This document shows, piece by piece, positions 1 through 5,642 of a stretch of 5,642 nt of DNA (position 1 is its first letter; the number at the start of each line of letters is the position of its first letter). The position numbers were made by a program, and so were the translations under genes. The notes beneath the pieces are model-generated. The model did no database searches. It was given only the letters and a program-made list of their open reading frames with translations, and was not told the DNA's origin. The stretch is from assembly GCA_002419285.1 (NCBI GenBank), contig DIFU01000047.1:1-5642 (forward strand). Direction: 5' to 3'. The DNA is from Prolixibacteraceae bacterium UBA5740. GTDB taxonomy: Bacteria; Bacteroidota; Bacteroidia; Bacteroidales; Prolixibacteraceae.

Positions 1-1533
1 TCGGGAATATCGTGGTTTAACGATGGATTTTTCTATTCGGGCTATGCGCAACCCGCCAGTGGAAGTGAACTTTCGGGGTCCAATGAAAACCACCTGGTGA
101 AATACCACAAACTGGGAACTCCTTACGAAAGTGATGAGGTAATTTACAGTGAACCTGAATTCCCGAAGAGACTAATCAACCTCGGCACCACCGACGACAA
201 GCAATTCATGTTTCTTGTCCGCAGCGAGGGATCGAACGGAAATGCACTTTCCTTCAAAAAGGCGGATGCAGGTTCAACAACGTTTATACCATTGATCGAA
301 ACCTTTGAATCCAACTTTGAACCCATTGGCAATGTGGGAGACGACCTCTTTATTCTCACCAACTACAAGGCTCCAAAATACCGGTTGATAAAGATCAATT
401 CCGCTGCACCGGCTGAAGAGAACTGGACAGAAATCATTCCCGAGAATGAATTTGTGCTGAATTCAGCGAATCTGACCGGAGGAAAAATCGTTCTCAACTA
501 CTTGAAAAATGCCTATAGCAGCATCGAGGTATATAACTATGATGGAGACCAGGAATACGCTGTTGAGCTGCCTGGCATCGGAACAGTCGGTGGTTTTTCT
601 GGAGACAGGGATGATATGGAAACATTTTATTCGTTTGCATCATATAATACTCCTGGCGAAGTTTACCGCTTTGACTTTAACACCCGGCAGTCGGAATTAT
701 ATTACCGTCCTGAAGTAAAATTCAATCCTGAAGATTTTCAGGTTGACCAGGTTTGGTATACAAGCAAAGATGGCACCAAGGTCCCCATGTTCCTATTCTA
801 TAAAAAAGGAATGACCAAAACAGGCAACAATCCGACCCTTCTTTATGGATATGGCGGATTCAACATCTCCCAGACACCAGGATTCTCGGTACAGCGCCTT
901 TTCTTTGTTGAAAACGGAGGAATTCTAGCTGTCGCCAACCTTCGGGGAGGCGGTGAATTTGGCGAAGAATGGCATAAGTCGGGAACCAAAATGCAAAAGC
1001 AGAATGTTTTTGATGATTTCATTTCTGCAGCCGAATACCTGGTCAGCGAAAAATATACCTCATCCGAGAAGCTCGCCATCCAGGGTGGTTCTAACGGTGG
1101 ACTGCTGGTGGGTGCAGTGGCCAACCAAAGACCCGACCTGTTTAAGGTGGCACTTCCTGCTGTTGGGGTAATGGATATGCTCCGTTTCCACAAATTCACC
1201 ATAGGGTGGGCCTGGACAGGTGATTACGGTTCAAGCGAGGAGAGCGAGGAAATGTTCTGGTACCTGTTGGGATACTCCCCTTACCACAACATCAGGGAAG
1301 TCGAATACCCCGCAACGCTGGTCACAACTGCTGACCATGACGACAGGGTTGTCCCGGCACATTCGTTCAAGTACATTTCACGTCTGCAGGAAAAACAACA
1401 AGGCAAACTACCAGTGCTGATCCGTATTGAAACCAATGCCGGACACGGTGCAGGTAAGCCAACCGCAAAAATCATCGACGAACAAACCGATATCTGGGCA
1501 TTTACCATGTATCACCTGGGGATGGAGTTATAA
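1..1533 (+). CDS. Prolyl oligopeptidase (prolyl endopeptidase, S9A), 5'-truncated by window edge
   Basis: Serine peptidase that cleaves short peptides after proline. The frame is open from base 1 (beginning SGISWFNDGFFYSGY), so the GTG at 97 is internal and the true start lies outside the window. The visible part is 510 residues, against about 700 for the family, so roughly 190 N-terminal residues are missing. Residues 1 to about 240 are the later part of the beta-propeller. The alpha/beta-hydrolase domain follows. By comparison with porcine POP, it shows the oxyanion-hole Tyr284 (YGYGGFNIS), the RGGGEFGEEWH segment, nucleophile Ser364 (GGSNGGLL), Trp420 of the proline pocket, catalytic Asp447 and substrate-binding Arg449 (DHDDRVVP), and catalytic His482 (AGHGAGKPTAK). 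All catalytic residues are present, so the enzyme is probably active. Flavobacterial homologues can be periplasmic, but the signal-peptide region is not visible here. It is followed after 3 bases by the kinase gene. The family call is very secure. Confidence 0.97.
   Translation, partial: SGISWFNDGFFYSGYAQPASGSELSGSNENHLVKYHKLGTPYESDEVIYSEPEFPKRLINLGTTDDKQFMFLVRSEGSNGNALSFKKADAGSTTFIPLIETFESNFEPIGNVGDDLFILTNYKAPKYRLIKINSAAPAEENWTEIIPENEFVLNSANLTGGKIVLNYLKNAYSSIEVYNYDGDQEYAVELPGIGTVGGFSGDRDDMETFYSFASYNTPGEVYRFDFNTRQSELYYRPEVKFNPEDFQVDQVWYTSKDGTKVPMFLFYKKGMTKTGNNPTLLYGYGGFNISQTPGFSVQRLFFVENGGILAVANLRGGGEFGEEWHKSGTKMQKQNVFDDFISAAEYLVSEKYTSSEKLAIQGGSNGGLLVGAVANQRPDLFKVALPAVGVMDMLRFHKFTIGWAWTGDYGSSEESEEMFWYLLGYSPYHNIREVEYPATLVTTADHDDRVVPAHSFKYISRLQEKQQGKLPVLIRIETNAGHGAGKPTAKIIDEQTDIWAFTMYHLGMEL
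1524..1527 (+). promoter_or_regulatory. Possible Shine-Dalgarno (GGAG) for the kinase gene
   Basis: GGAG ends 9 bases before the ATG at 1537 and lies inside the last codons of the peptidase gene. The other two starts in the window have no such motif. It supports the start at 1537 and suggests that translation of the kinase is coupled to that of the peptidase. The motif is short and could be there by chance of coding sequence (Gly-Met-Glu codons). Confidence 0.4.
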
Positions 1534-1536
1534 CCT

Positions 1537-2175
1537 ATGGATATTCGGTTTTTAGTGATCGAAGGGAATATCGGCGCAGGGAAAACCACCCTGGCCACAA
1601 AATTCAGTGAGGATCTCAATGCCAAGCTGGTATTGGAGCAATTTGCCGATAACCCTTTCCTTCCAAAGTTTTATGCCGACAAGGAACGTTACTCGTTTCC
1701 CCTGGAGCTCTCATTTCTGGCCGACCGTTACAACCAGATCAAGAGAGAGGTGCTGCATCCCGAGTTATTTCAACAGCTCCTGATTTCGGATTATTATTTT
1801 ACCAAATCAGCCATATTTGCCGGCAATACGCTGCAGAAAGATGAGTACAGGCTCTTCAGGAAACTATTCAATATCGTTTTTGAGTCCCTGCCAAAACCCG
1901 ATCTGTATGTCTATCTGCATCTCAGCACCGAAAACCTGATCAATAATATCAGGAAAAGAGGCAGGGATTACGAACAGAAAATTGATCCTGAATATTTGGA
2001 AACCATCCAACAGGGATATTTCAGCTATCTGAAGCAAATTACCCAGTTCCCTGTGCTAATTTTGGATACAAACGGTATAGATTTTGTAGGCAACAATGAT
2101 GATTACCAGTTGATCAAGGAGTTGATTTTTAATAATGAGTTTAAATTAGGAATCAACACGGTCATTCCACGGTAG
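1537..2175 (+). CDS. Deoxynucleoside kinase (dCK/dGK family)
   Basis: Phosphorylates deoxynucleosides to 5'-monophosphates with a nucleoside triphosphate, in the cytosolic salvage pathway for dNTPs. The protein has 212 residues, normal for bacterial members. It shows the P-loop GNIGAGKTT at 10-18. Glu34 (LEQFADNPFL) is at the place of the catalytic carboxylate. The FPLELSFLADRY helix follows. SDYYFTKSAIFAG around Asp85 corresponds to the DRS/DRY region. The arginine-rich LID RKRGRDYE is at 139-146. The motif forms resemble bacterial dAdo/dGuo-type kinases more than animal dCK, but the substrate cannot be fixed from sequence. The start is chosen because beta-strand 1 and the P-loop begin at once after it and a GGAG precedes it. 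The gene begins 3 bases after the peptidase stop, so the two are probably cotranscribed. No hairpin terminator is seen after its stop. In many Bacteroidota a related kinase sits by folK; no folK is visible here. Confidence 0.93.
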   Translation: MDIRFLVIEGNIGAGKTTLATKFSEDLNAKLVLEQFADNPFLPKFYADKERYSFPLELSFLADRYNQIKREVLHPELFQQLLISDYYFTKSAIFAGNTLQKDEYRLFRKLFNIVFESLPKPDLYVYLHLSTENLINNIRKRGRDYEQKIDPEYLETIQQGYFSYLKQITQFPVLILDTNGIDFVGNNDDYQLIKELIFNNEFKLGINTVIPR

Positions 2176-2212
2176 CAAAGGACGTTTTCACATAAAAAAT
2201 CAAAAAGGTTTA

Positions 2213-2220
2213 TATTTTTG
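2213..2220 (+). promoter_or_regulatory. Bacteroidota-type -7 promoter element for the lipoprotein gene
   Basis: TATTTTTG matches the TAnnTTTG -7 consensus of the Bacteroidota primary sigma factor. It lies in the AT-rich 87-base gap between the kinase and the lipoprotein and would give a leader of roughly 35 bases. A TTTTC at 2185-2189 is only a poor -33 match, with a spacing about 2 bases longer than ideal. The leader before the ATG at 2263 is AT-rich with no clear Shine-Dalgarno sequence, as is usual in this phylum. Confidence 0.5.
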
Positions 2221-2262
2221 TAAAACTTGCAACTTATTAAAATCAAATAATTTAAGAATGTT

Positions 2263-4014
2263 ATGACAACGAGATTGAGAATTGTAATTGTGTTCGCCCT
2301 CGCTTCCATTATCCTCTCAGGATGTTCCGGATTGAAGAAAATGAAAAATAATGCTGACCAGATTCAGTACAGAGTTACTCCGGAAGTCCTCGAAACACAT
2401 GCCGGTAAAGTTGACCTTGGTGTCGACGGCAGGTTCCCGGCTAAATATTTTAACAAAAAAGCCACATTGGTTATCACACCTGTCCTAAAGTACGACGGAG
2501 GTGAAACTGCCTACTCTCCTGTCACCGTTCAGGGCGAGAAAGTAATGGGCAACAACCGTGTGATTTCTTACACCAGCGGTGGAAACGTAGCCTACAAGGA
2601 TGCCACCAATTTCAGTGATGCCATGCGGTTGTCTGAATTGGAGGTCAGGATCAGGGCAACAAAAGGTGCTGCCAGTCTTGATTTCGAACCGGTTGTGATC
2701 GCCAAAGGCGTCATCGCCACCAGCACCATGGTTGCCAACGTACCAAAAGCCATTTTGGGTGTTCGCCGTGAGGCCAACAATACGGGTAAATACGATCCTT
2801 ATATCGATCCTTTCCAGAGAGTCGTACCCGACGAAATGGTAGCCGACATTCTCTACCTGATCAATCGTGCCGAATTGCGCAATGAAGAAGTTTCCAAGGA
2901 TGACATCCAGCAGCTGCTTTCATACACTTCAGATGCCAACCAGGATGACCGGAAAAACCTCAAAGGTGTTGAGGTTTCAGCTTATGCCTCACCTGATGGT
3001 TCACTCGACCTGAACACTGATCTTTCAGCAAAACGTGAGAGAAGCTCCTCTTCTTTCCTGGAAAGCGAATTGAAAAAAGCGGGCGTTAACATCAATCTGC
3101 GCACGAAGTATACCCCCGAAGATTGGGACGGTTTCAAGGAAAAACTGGAGCAGTCAAATATCCAGGACAAAGAACTAATCCTTCGTGTCCTTTCCATGTA
3201 TACTGATCCGGAAGTTCGTGAAAGGGAAATCAAAAACCTATCTTCAGCTTTTACCCAAATTGCTGATGAAATCCTGCCACAATTGCGTCGTGCCAAACTG
3301 CAAACCAGCATAGAGCTGATTGGCAAAACCGATGAGGAAATTCTTGCATTGGCTGAATCAAATCCTTCGGCACTCAATCCTGCCGAATTGCTATATGCAG
3401 CCACGCTGGTTGAAGACCTTGACAGGAAGCTGAAGATTTATAACTCTTTCCAGACAGCATATCCCAATGACTGGAGAGGCCCCAACAACGCAGGTTTTGT
3501 GCTCATACAGCAAATGAAATATACCGATGCCAAACCTTTGTTCGAAAAAGCTGAAAGGCTGAAGAATGATGAACCTATTATCAAGAACAACCTTGGTGCC
3601 GCCACACTCGCCGAAGGCAATATTGAAGCAGCCGAAGTGCTTTTCGGAGCCGCTTCCGGAGCTGGCAACGAAGTCAATTACAACCTTGGTATCGTTAGCC
3701 TCAAAAAAGCCGACTACAGCCGCGCAAACCAATATTTCAGGAACTTTGCCGACACCAACACTGCATTGGCCAAAATACTGACCGGCGACAACAACGGTGC
3801 CTTAAATGACCTTGAAAGCTTCCAAAGGCCGAACTGCTTCATGAAAGAGTATCTCAAGGCAGTGGTTGGAGCCCGCACAGCCCGTGAAAGCCTTCTGTTC
3901 GACAGCCTGAAAAAAGCAGTTGAATACAACGTAGGCATGAAACAAATGGCCAAAACTGACATGGAGTTTGTCAAATATTTCGACAATGCCCAGTTCAAAG
4001 CCATCGTTCAATAG
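2263..4014 (+). CDS. Outer-envelope lipoprotein with OmpA-like segment and TPR repeats
   Basis: 583 residues. A lipoprotein signal peptide (RLR, then a hydrophobic stretch) ends in lipobox LSGC with Cys21, so the mature protein is lipid-anchored. Residues about 35-170 form a beta-rich region (FPAKYFNKKA from 58, then TPVLKYDGGE) that I associate with Bacteroidales TPR lipoproteins but cannot assign a function. Residues about 193-285 resemble an OmpA C-terminal domain: EVSAYASPDG, then N251 and LSAKR with Arg258. The Asp that binds diaminopimelate in OmpA's GxTD motif aligns with Ser243, so peptidoglycan binding is doubtful. A helical stretch follows (EDWDGFKEKL at 286-295). TPR-like repeats cover about 404-437, 438-470 and 471-497, and a further helical tail ends in AKTDMEFVKYF. 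The protein is probably a periplasm-facing scaffold or assembly factor. It has its own promoter and terminator, so it is likely monocistronic. The CDS and lipoprotein calls are strong; the role is unknown. Confidence 0.9.
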   Translation: MTTRLRIVIVFALASIILSGCSGLKKMKNNADQIQYRVTPEVLETHAGKVDLGVDGRFPAKYFNKKATLVITPVLKYDGGETAYSPVTVQGEKVMGNNRVISYTSGGNVAYKDATNFSDAMRLSELEVRIRATKGAASLDFEPVVIAKGVIATSTMVANVPKAILGVRREANNTGKYDPYIDPFQRVVPDEMVADILYLINRAELRNEEVSKDDIQQLLSYTSDANQDDRKNLKGVEVSAYASPDGSLDLNTDLSAKRERSSSSFLESELKKAGVNINLRTKYTPEDWDGFKEKLEQSNIQDKELILRVLSMYTDPEVREREIKNLSSAFTQIADEILPQLRRAKLQTSIELIGKTDEEILALAESNPSALNPAELLYAATLVEDLDRKLKIYNSFQTAYPNDWRGPNNAGFVLIQQMKYTDAKPLFEKAERLKNDEPIIKNNLGAATLAEGNIEAAEVLFGAASGAGNEVNYNLGIVSLKKADYSRANQYFRNFADTNTALAKILTGDNNGALNDLESFQRPNCFMKEYLKAVVGARTARESLLFDSLKKAVEYNVGMKQMAKTDMEFVKYFDNAQFKAIVQ

Positions 4015-4044
4015 TAAATTGATATAATATCAACCCATTTTGAG

Positions 4045-4073
4045 AAAGGCAGTCTTCACAGGCTGCCTTTTTT
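4045..4073 (+). terminator. Rho-independent terminator after the lipoprotein gene
   Basis: An 11-bp stem pairs AAAGGCAGTCT (4045-4055) with AGGCTGCCTTT (4060-4070), with one G-U pair and a TCAC loop. A run of six T spans 4068-4073. It begins 31 bases after the lipoprotein stop codon and separates that gene from the M20 peptidase gene. Confidence 0.9.
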
Positions 4074-4096
4074 CATGCCCTTTCTGATTTTAATTC

Positions 4097-4127
4097 TTTC
4101 TTATCCGGCTAAAAAACCTTATTTTTT
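4097..4127 (+). promoter_or_regulatory. Weak candidate promoter for the M20 peptidase gene
   Basis: The gene needs its own promoter because a strong terminator lies just upstream. The best match is TATTTTTT at 4120-4127, one base off TAnnTTTG, with TTTC at 4097-4100 standing 19 bases upstream in place of TTTG. Both boxes have a mismatch at their G, so this is tentative. The predicted leader would be about 30 bases, AT-rich and without a Shine-Dalgarno sequence. Confidence 0.25.
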
Positions 4128-4165
4128 CAAACTTGTTATTGAAATATCATCTTAATCAATTCATC

Positions 4166-5545
4166 ATGCATAACATTAATCAATACATTGAAGCTAACAA
4201 GGATAGATTCCTGGAAGAATTGTTCGGGCTGATCCGGATTCCATCCATCAGTTCTATTAAAGAAAATAAACCCGACATGTACAGGGCTGCTGAGTACTGG
4301 AAAAAGACTTTGCTCGAGGCAGGTGCCGACAAAGCTGAAATATTTGTAACGCAGGGCAATCCGGTAACCTACGGGGAAAAAATCATTGATCCGTCGTTGC
4401 CAACGGTCCTGGTATACGGCCACATGGATGTGATGCCTGTCGATCCCATTGAAAAGTGGACCACCCCACCTTTCGAGCCTGAAATCAGGGACGGGAAAAT
4501 CTATGCCAGAGGCGCCGATGACGACAAAGGACAGGGTTTTATGCACGCCAAAGCCTTCGAAATGATGGTGAAAACTGGCACACTCCCATGCAATGTCAAA
4601 TTCATGATTGAAGGGGAAGAAGAAATCGGGTCACCCAACCTGGGGAAATGGTGTGAAGACAACAAGGAAATGTTGGCTGCCGACATTATCCTGGTGTCTG
4701 ATACCTCGATGATTGCACCGGATAAGCCAAGCATCACCACGGGACTTCGCGGTCTGGCCTATTGGCAGGTTGAAGTAACCGGCCCTTCAAGGGATTTGCA
4801 CTCCGGACTTTTTGGCGGAGCGGTAGCCAATCCCATCAACGTTTTGAGTAAACTGATTGCACAGATGGTTGATGAAAAAGGCCGCATCACCATCCCTGGC
4901 TTCTATGACGATGTACTCGAGGTGTCTGCCGAGGAGCGGGCATTGCTTGCACAGGCTCCTTTTGACATAGAAGCCTATAAAAAAGCCATCAATGTTGAAG
5001 AGCTGGCAGGTGAAGAGGGTTATTCCACCATGGAAAGAACCGGAATCCGCCCCTCATTTGACGTATGCGGTATCTGGGGCGGATACACAGGGGAAGGTGC
5101 CAAGACAGTCCTTCCTTCCAAAGCTTATGCAAAAATATCGACCCGGCTTGTGCCCAACCAGGAGCATCACAAGATCGAAAAACTCTTCAAGGAATATTTC
5201 GAATCGATTGCACCCAAAAGCGTAAAGGTTGAGGTATCTTATCTTCACGGCGGACAGGGCTATGTTTGTCCGATCGATCTTCCCGCATACCGTGCTGCAG
5301 AAAAAGCCTATCAGGAGGTATACGGTGTTCGACCTGTACCCGTAAGGTCAGGAGGAAGTATTCCAATCATATCGACTTTTGAACAGGTGCTTGGAATTAA
5401 ATCCGTGCTGATGGGATTTGGTCTCGAGTCGGATGCCATCCACTCACCCAACGAGAATTTCCCACTCGAACAGTTTTTCAATGGCATTCGCACCATTCCA
5501 CTGTTCTACAAGAATTTTGCCGAGCTCATGCAAAAGACCGTATAA
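4166..5545 (+). CDS. M20 family metallo-dipeptidase (carnosinase/DUG1-like)
   Basis: Di-zinc peptidase that hydrolyses dipeptides or short peptides; the exact substrate is not readable from sequence. 459 residues, normal for the CNDP/DUG1 group. The metal and catalytic residues, matched to human CN2, are all present: His86 and Asp88 (YGHMDVMP), bridging Asp119 (GADDDKG), general base Glu152 and ligand Glu153 (EGEEEIGS), Asp179 (VSDTSM) and His426 (IHSPNE). His212 in DLHSGLFGG is the lid-domain histidine that completes the partner active site in dimers. RSGGSIPI at 394-401 is a conserved substrate-binding segment. The catalytic domain is split around a lid/dimerisation domain at about 200-390. 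No signal peptide is seen, so it is probably cytosolic. The ATG at 4166 (MHNINQYIE) is chosen; a TTG at 4133 would add 11 residues in AT-rich, leader-like sequence. It is flanked by terminators on both sides, so it is monocistronic. Confidence 0.96.
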   Translation: MHNINQYIEANKDRFLEELFGLIRIPSISSIKENKPDMYRAAEYWKKTLLEAGADKAEIFVTQGNPVTYGEKIIDPSLPTVLVYGHMDVMPVDPIEKWTTPPFEPEIRDGKIYARGADDDKGQGFMHAKAFEMMVKTGTLPCNVKFMIEGEEEIGSPNLGKWCEDNKEMLAADIILVSDTSMIAPDKPSITTGLRGLAYWQVEVTGPSRDLHSGLFGGAVANPINVLSKLIAQMVDEKGRITIPGFYDDVLEVSAEERALLAQAPFDIEAYKKAINVEELAGEEGYSTMERTGIRPSFDVCGIWGGYTGEGAKTVLPSKAYAKISTRLVPNQEHHKIEKLFKEYFESIAPKSVKVEVSYLHGGQGYVCPIDLPAYRAAEKAYQEVYGVRPVPVRSGGSIPIISTFEQVLGIKSVLMGFGLESDAIHSPNENFPLEQFFNGIRTIPLFYKNFAELMQKTV

Positions 5546-5564
5546 CCATATAGAGCTTTACAAG

Positions 5565-5597
5565 AAGGGCTGTCTCAAATTGGGACAGCCTTTTTTT
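5565..5597 (+). terminator. Rho-independent terminator after the M20 peptidase gene
   Basis: A stem pairs AAGGGCTGTCTCA (5565-5577) with TGGGACAGCCTTT (5581-5593), with two G-T wobbles (5567 with 5591, 5575 with 5583) and a three-base AAT loop. A run of seven T spans 5591-5597. It starts 20 bases after the stop codon. On the opposite strand the hairpin is followed only by CTTCTT, so it would be a weaker terminator for a convergent gene. Confidence 0.92.
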
Positions 5598-5604
5598 ATG
5601 CCTG

Positions 5605-5642
5605 TTAAGGAAGCTTCTTTGAATACCTCGTAAACTCTTCTC
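5605..5642 (-). CDS. Possible C-terminal end of a convergent gene (very short, uncertain)
   Basis: Reading the - strand from the right edge, one frame stays open for 12 codons and ends in TAA at 5607-5605, giving the tail EEFTRYSKKLP. This would place a stop just before the terminator hairpin, as expected for convergent genes sharing it. The stretch is too short to tell from chance, another - strand frame is also open here and reads on into the hairpin, and no family can be recognised. Confidence 0.15.
   Translation of the reverse strand, partial: EEFTRYSKKLP

Noticed and set aside
97..99. GTG at 97 as the start of the prolyl oligopeptidase
   Set aside because: The frame is open back to base 1 and the upstream residues continue the beta-propeller, so the gene simply runs off the window.
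843..1202. 119-residue antisense open frame opposite the peptidase catalytic domain
   Set aside because: It lies wholly across conserved S9A catalytic sequence and has low-complexity Pro/Ser composition typical of a shadow frame.
2221..2262. Short AT-rich direct and imperfect inverted repeats in the lipoprotein leader (AACTTGCAACTT and nearby)
   Set aside because: They are only five-base repeats in AT-rich sequence, expected by chance; no riboswitch or operator structure is evident.
2982..3404. 140-residue antisense open frame within the lipoprotein gene
   Set aside because: It is Ser/Arg-rich with no recognisable family, start signal or promoter; it mirrors codon use of the real gene on the other strand.
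4133..4165. TTG at 4133 as an upstream start of the M20 peptidase
   Set aside because: The 11 added residues lie in AT-rich leader sequence, just after the candidate promoter, and family members start near MHNINQYIE.
4136..4546. 136-residue antisense open frame opposite the start of the M20 peptidase
   Set aside because: It overlaps conserved metal-binding codons of the real gene and shows no family features.
5418..5633. 71-residue + strand frame reaching past the M20 stop codon
   Set aside because: It overlaps the conserved M20 C-terminus out of frame and reads through the terminator hairpin.

Overview
The window looks like a piece of a Bacteroidota chromosome, probably Bacteroidales or a close relative. 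Three things point there: start codons with AT-rich leaders and little or no Shine-Dalgarno sequence, a TAnnTTTG-type promoter element, and a lipoprotein of the OmpA-like/TPR type that I associate with Bacteroidales. This placement is inference. No rRNA, tRNA, CRISPR array, insertion sequence or phage gene was seen.

Layout: all four substantial genes lie on the + strand and cover most of the window. (1) Positions 1-1533 hold the 3' part of a prolyl oligopeptidase (S9A) gene, cut at the left edge, with an intact catalytic domain. (2) Three bases later, 1537-2175 encodes a deoxynucleoside kinase, probably cotranscribed with the peptidase. (3) An 87-base AT-rich gap with a good Bacteroidota -7 element leads to 2263-4014, an outer-envelope lipoprotein with a beta-rich N-terminal region, an OmpA-like segment and C-terminal TPR repeats. 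A strong hairpin-plus-T-tract terminator follows. (4) After a 151-base gap, 4166-5545 encodes an M20 metallo-dipeptidase of the carnosinase/DUG1 type, again followed by a strong terminator. The last 38 bases could be the C-terminal end of a convergent - strand gene, but the evidence is very thin.

The window therefore has three transcription units: peptidase-kinase, lipoprotein, and M20 peptidase. The two peptidases are complementary in principle, since an oligopeptidase cuts after proline and a dipeptidase finishes short peptides. The kinase salvages deoxynucleosides. This is housekeeping and scavenging metabolism plus an envelope protein, and nothing shows that the genes form a single system. 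I did not find a convincing undescribed system. The least characterised element is the lipoprotein, whose OmpA-like motif lacks the usual diaminopimelate-binding aspartate.
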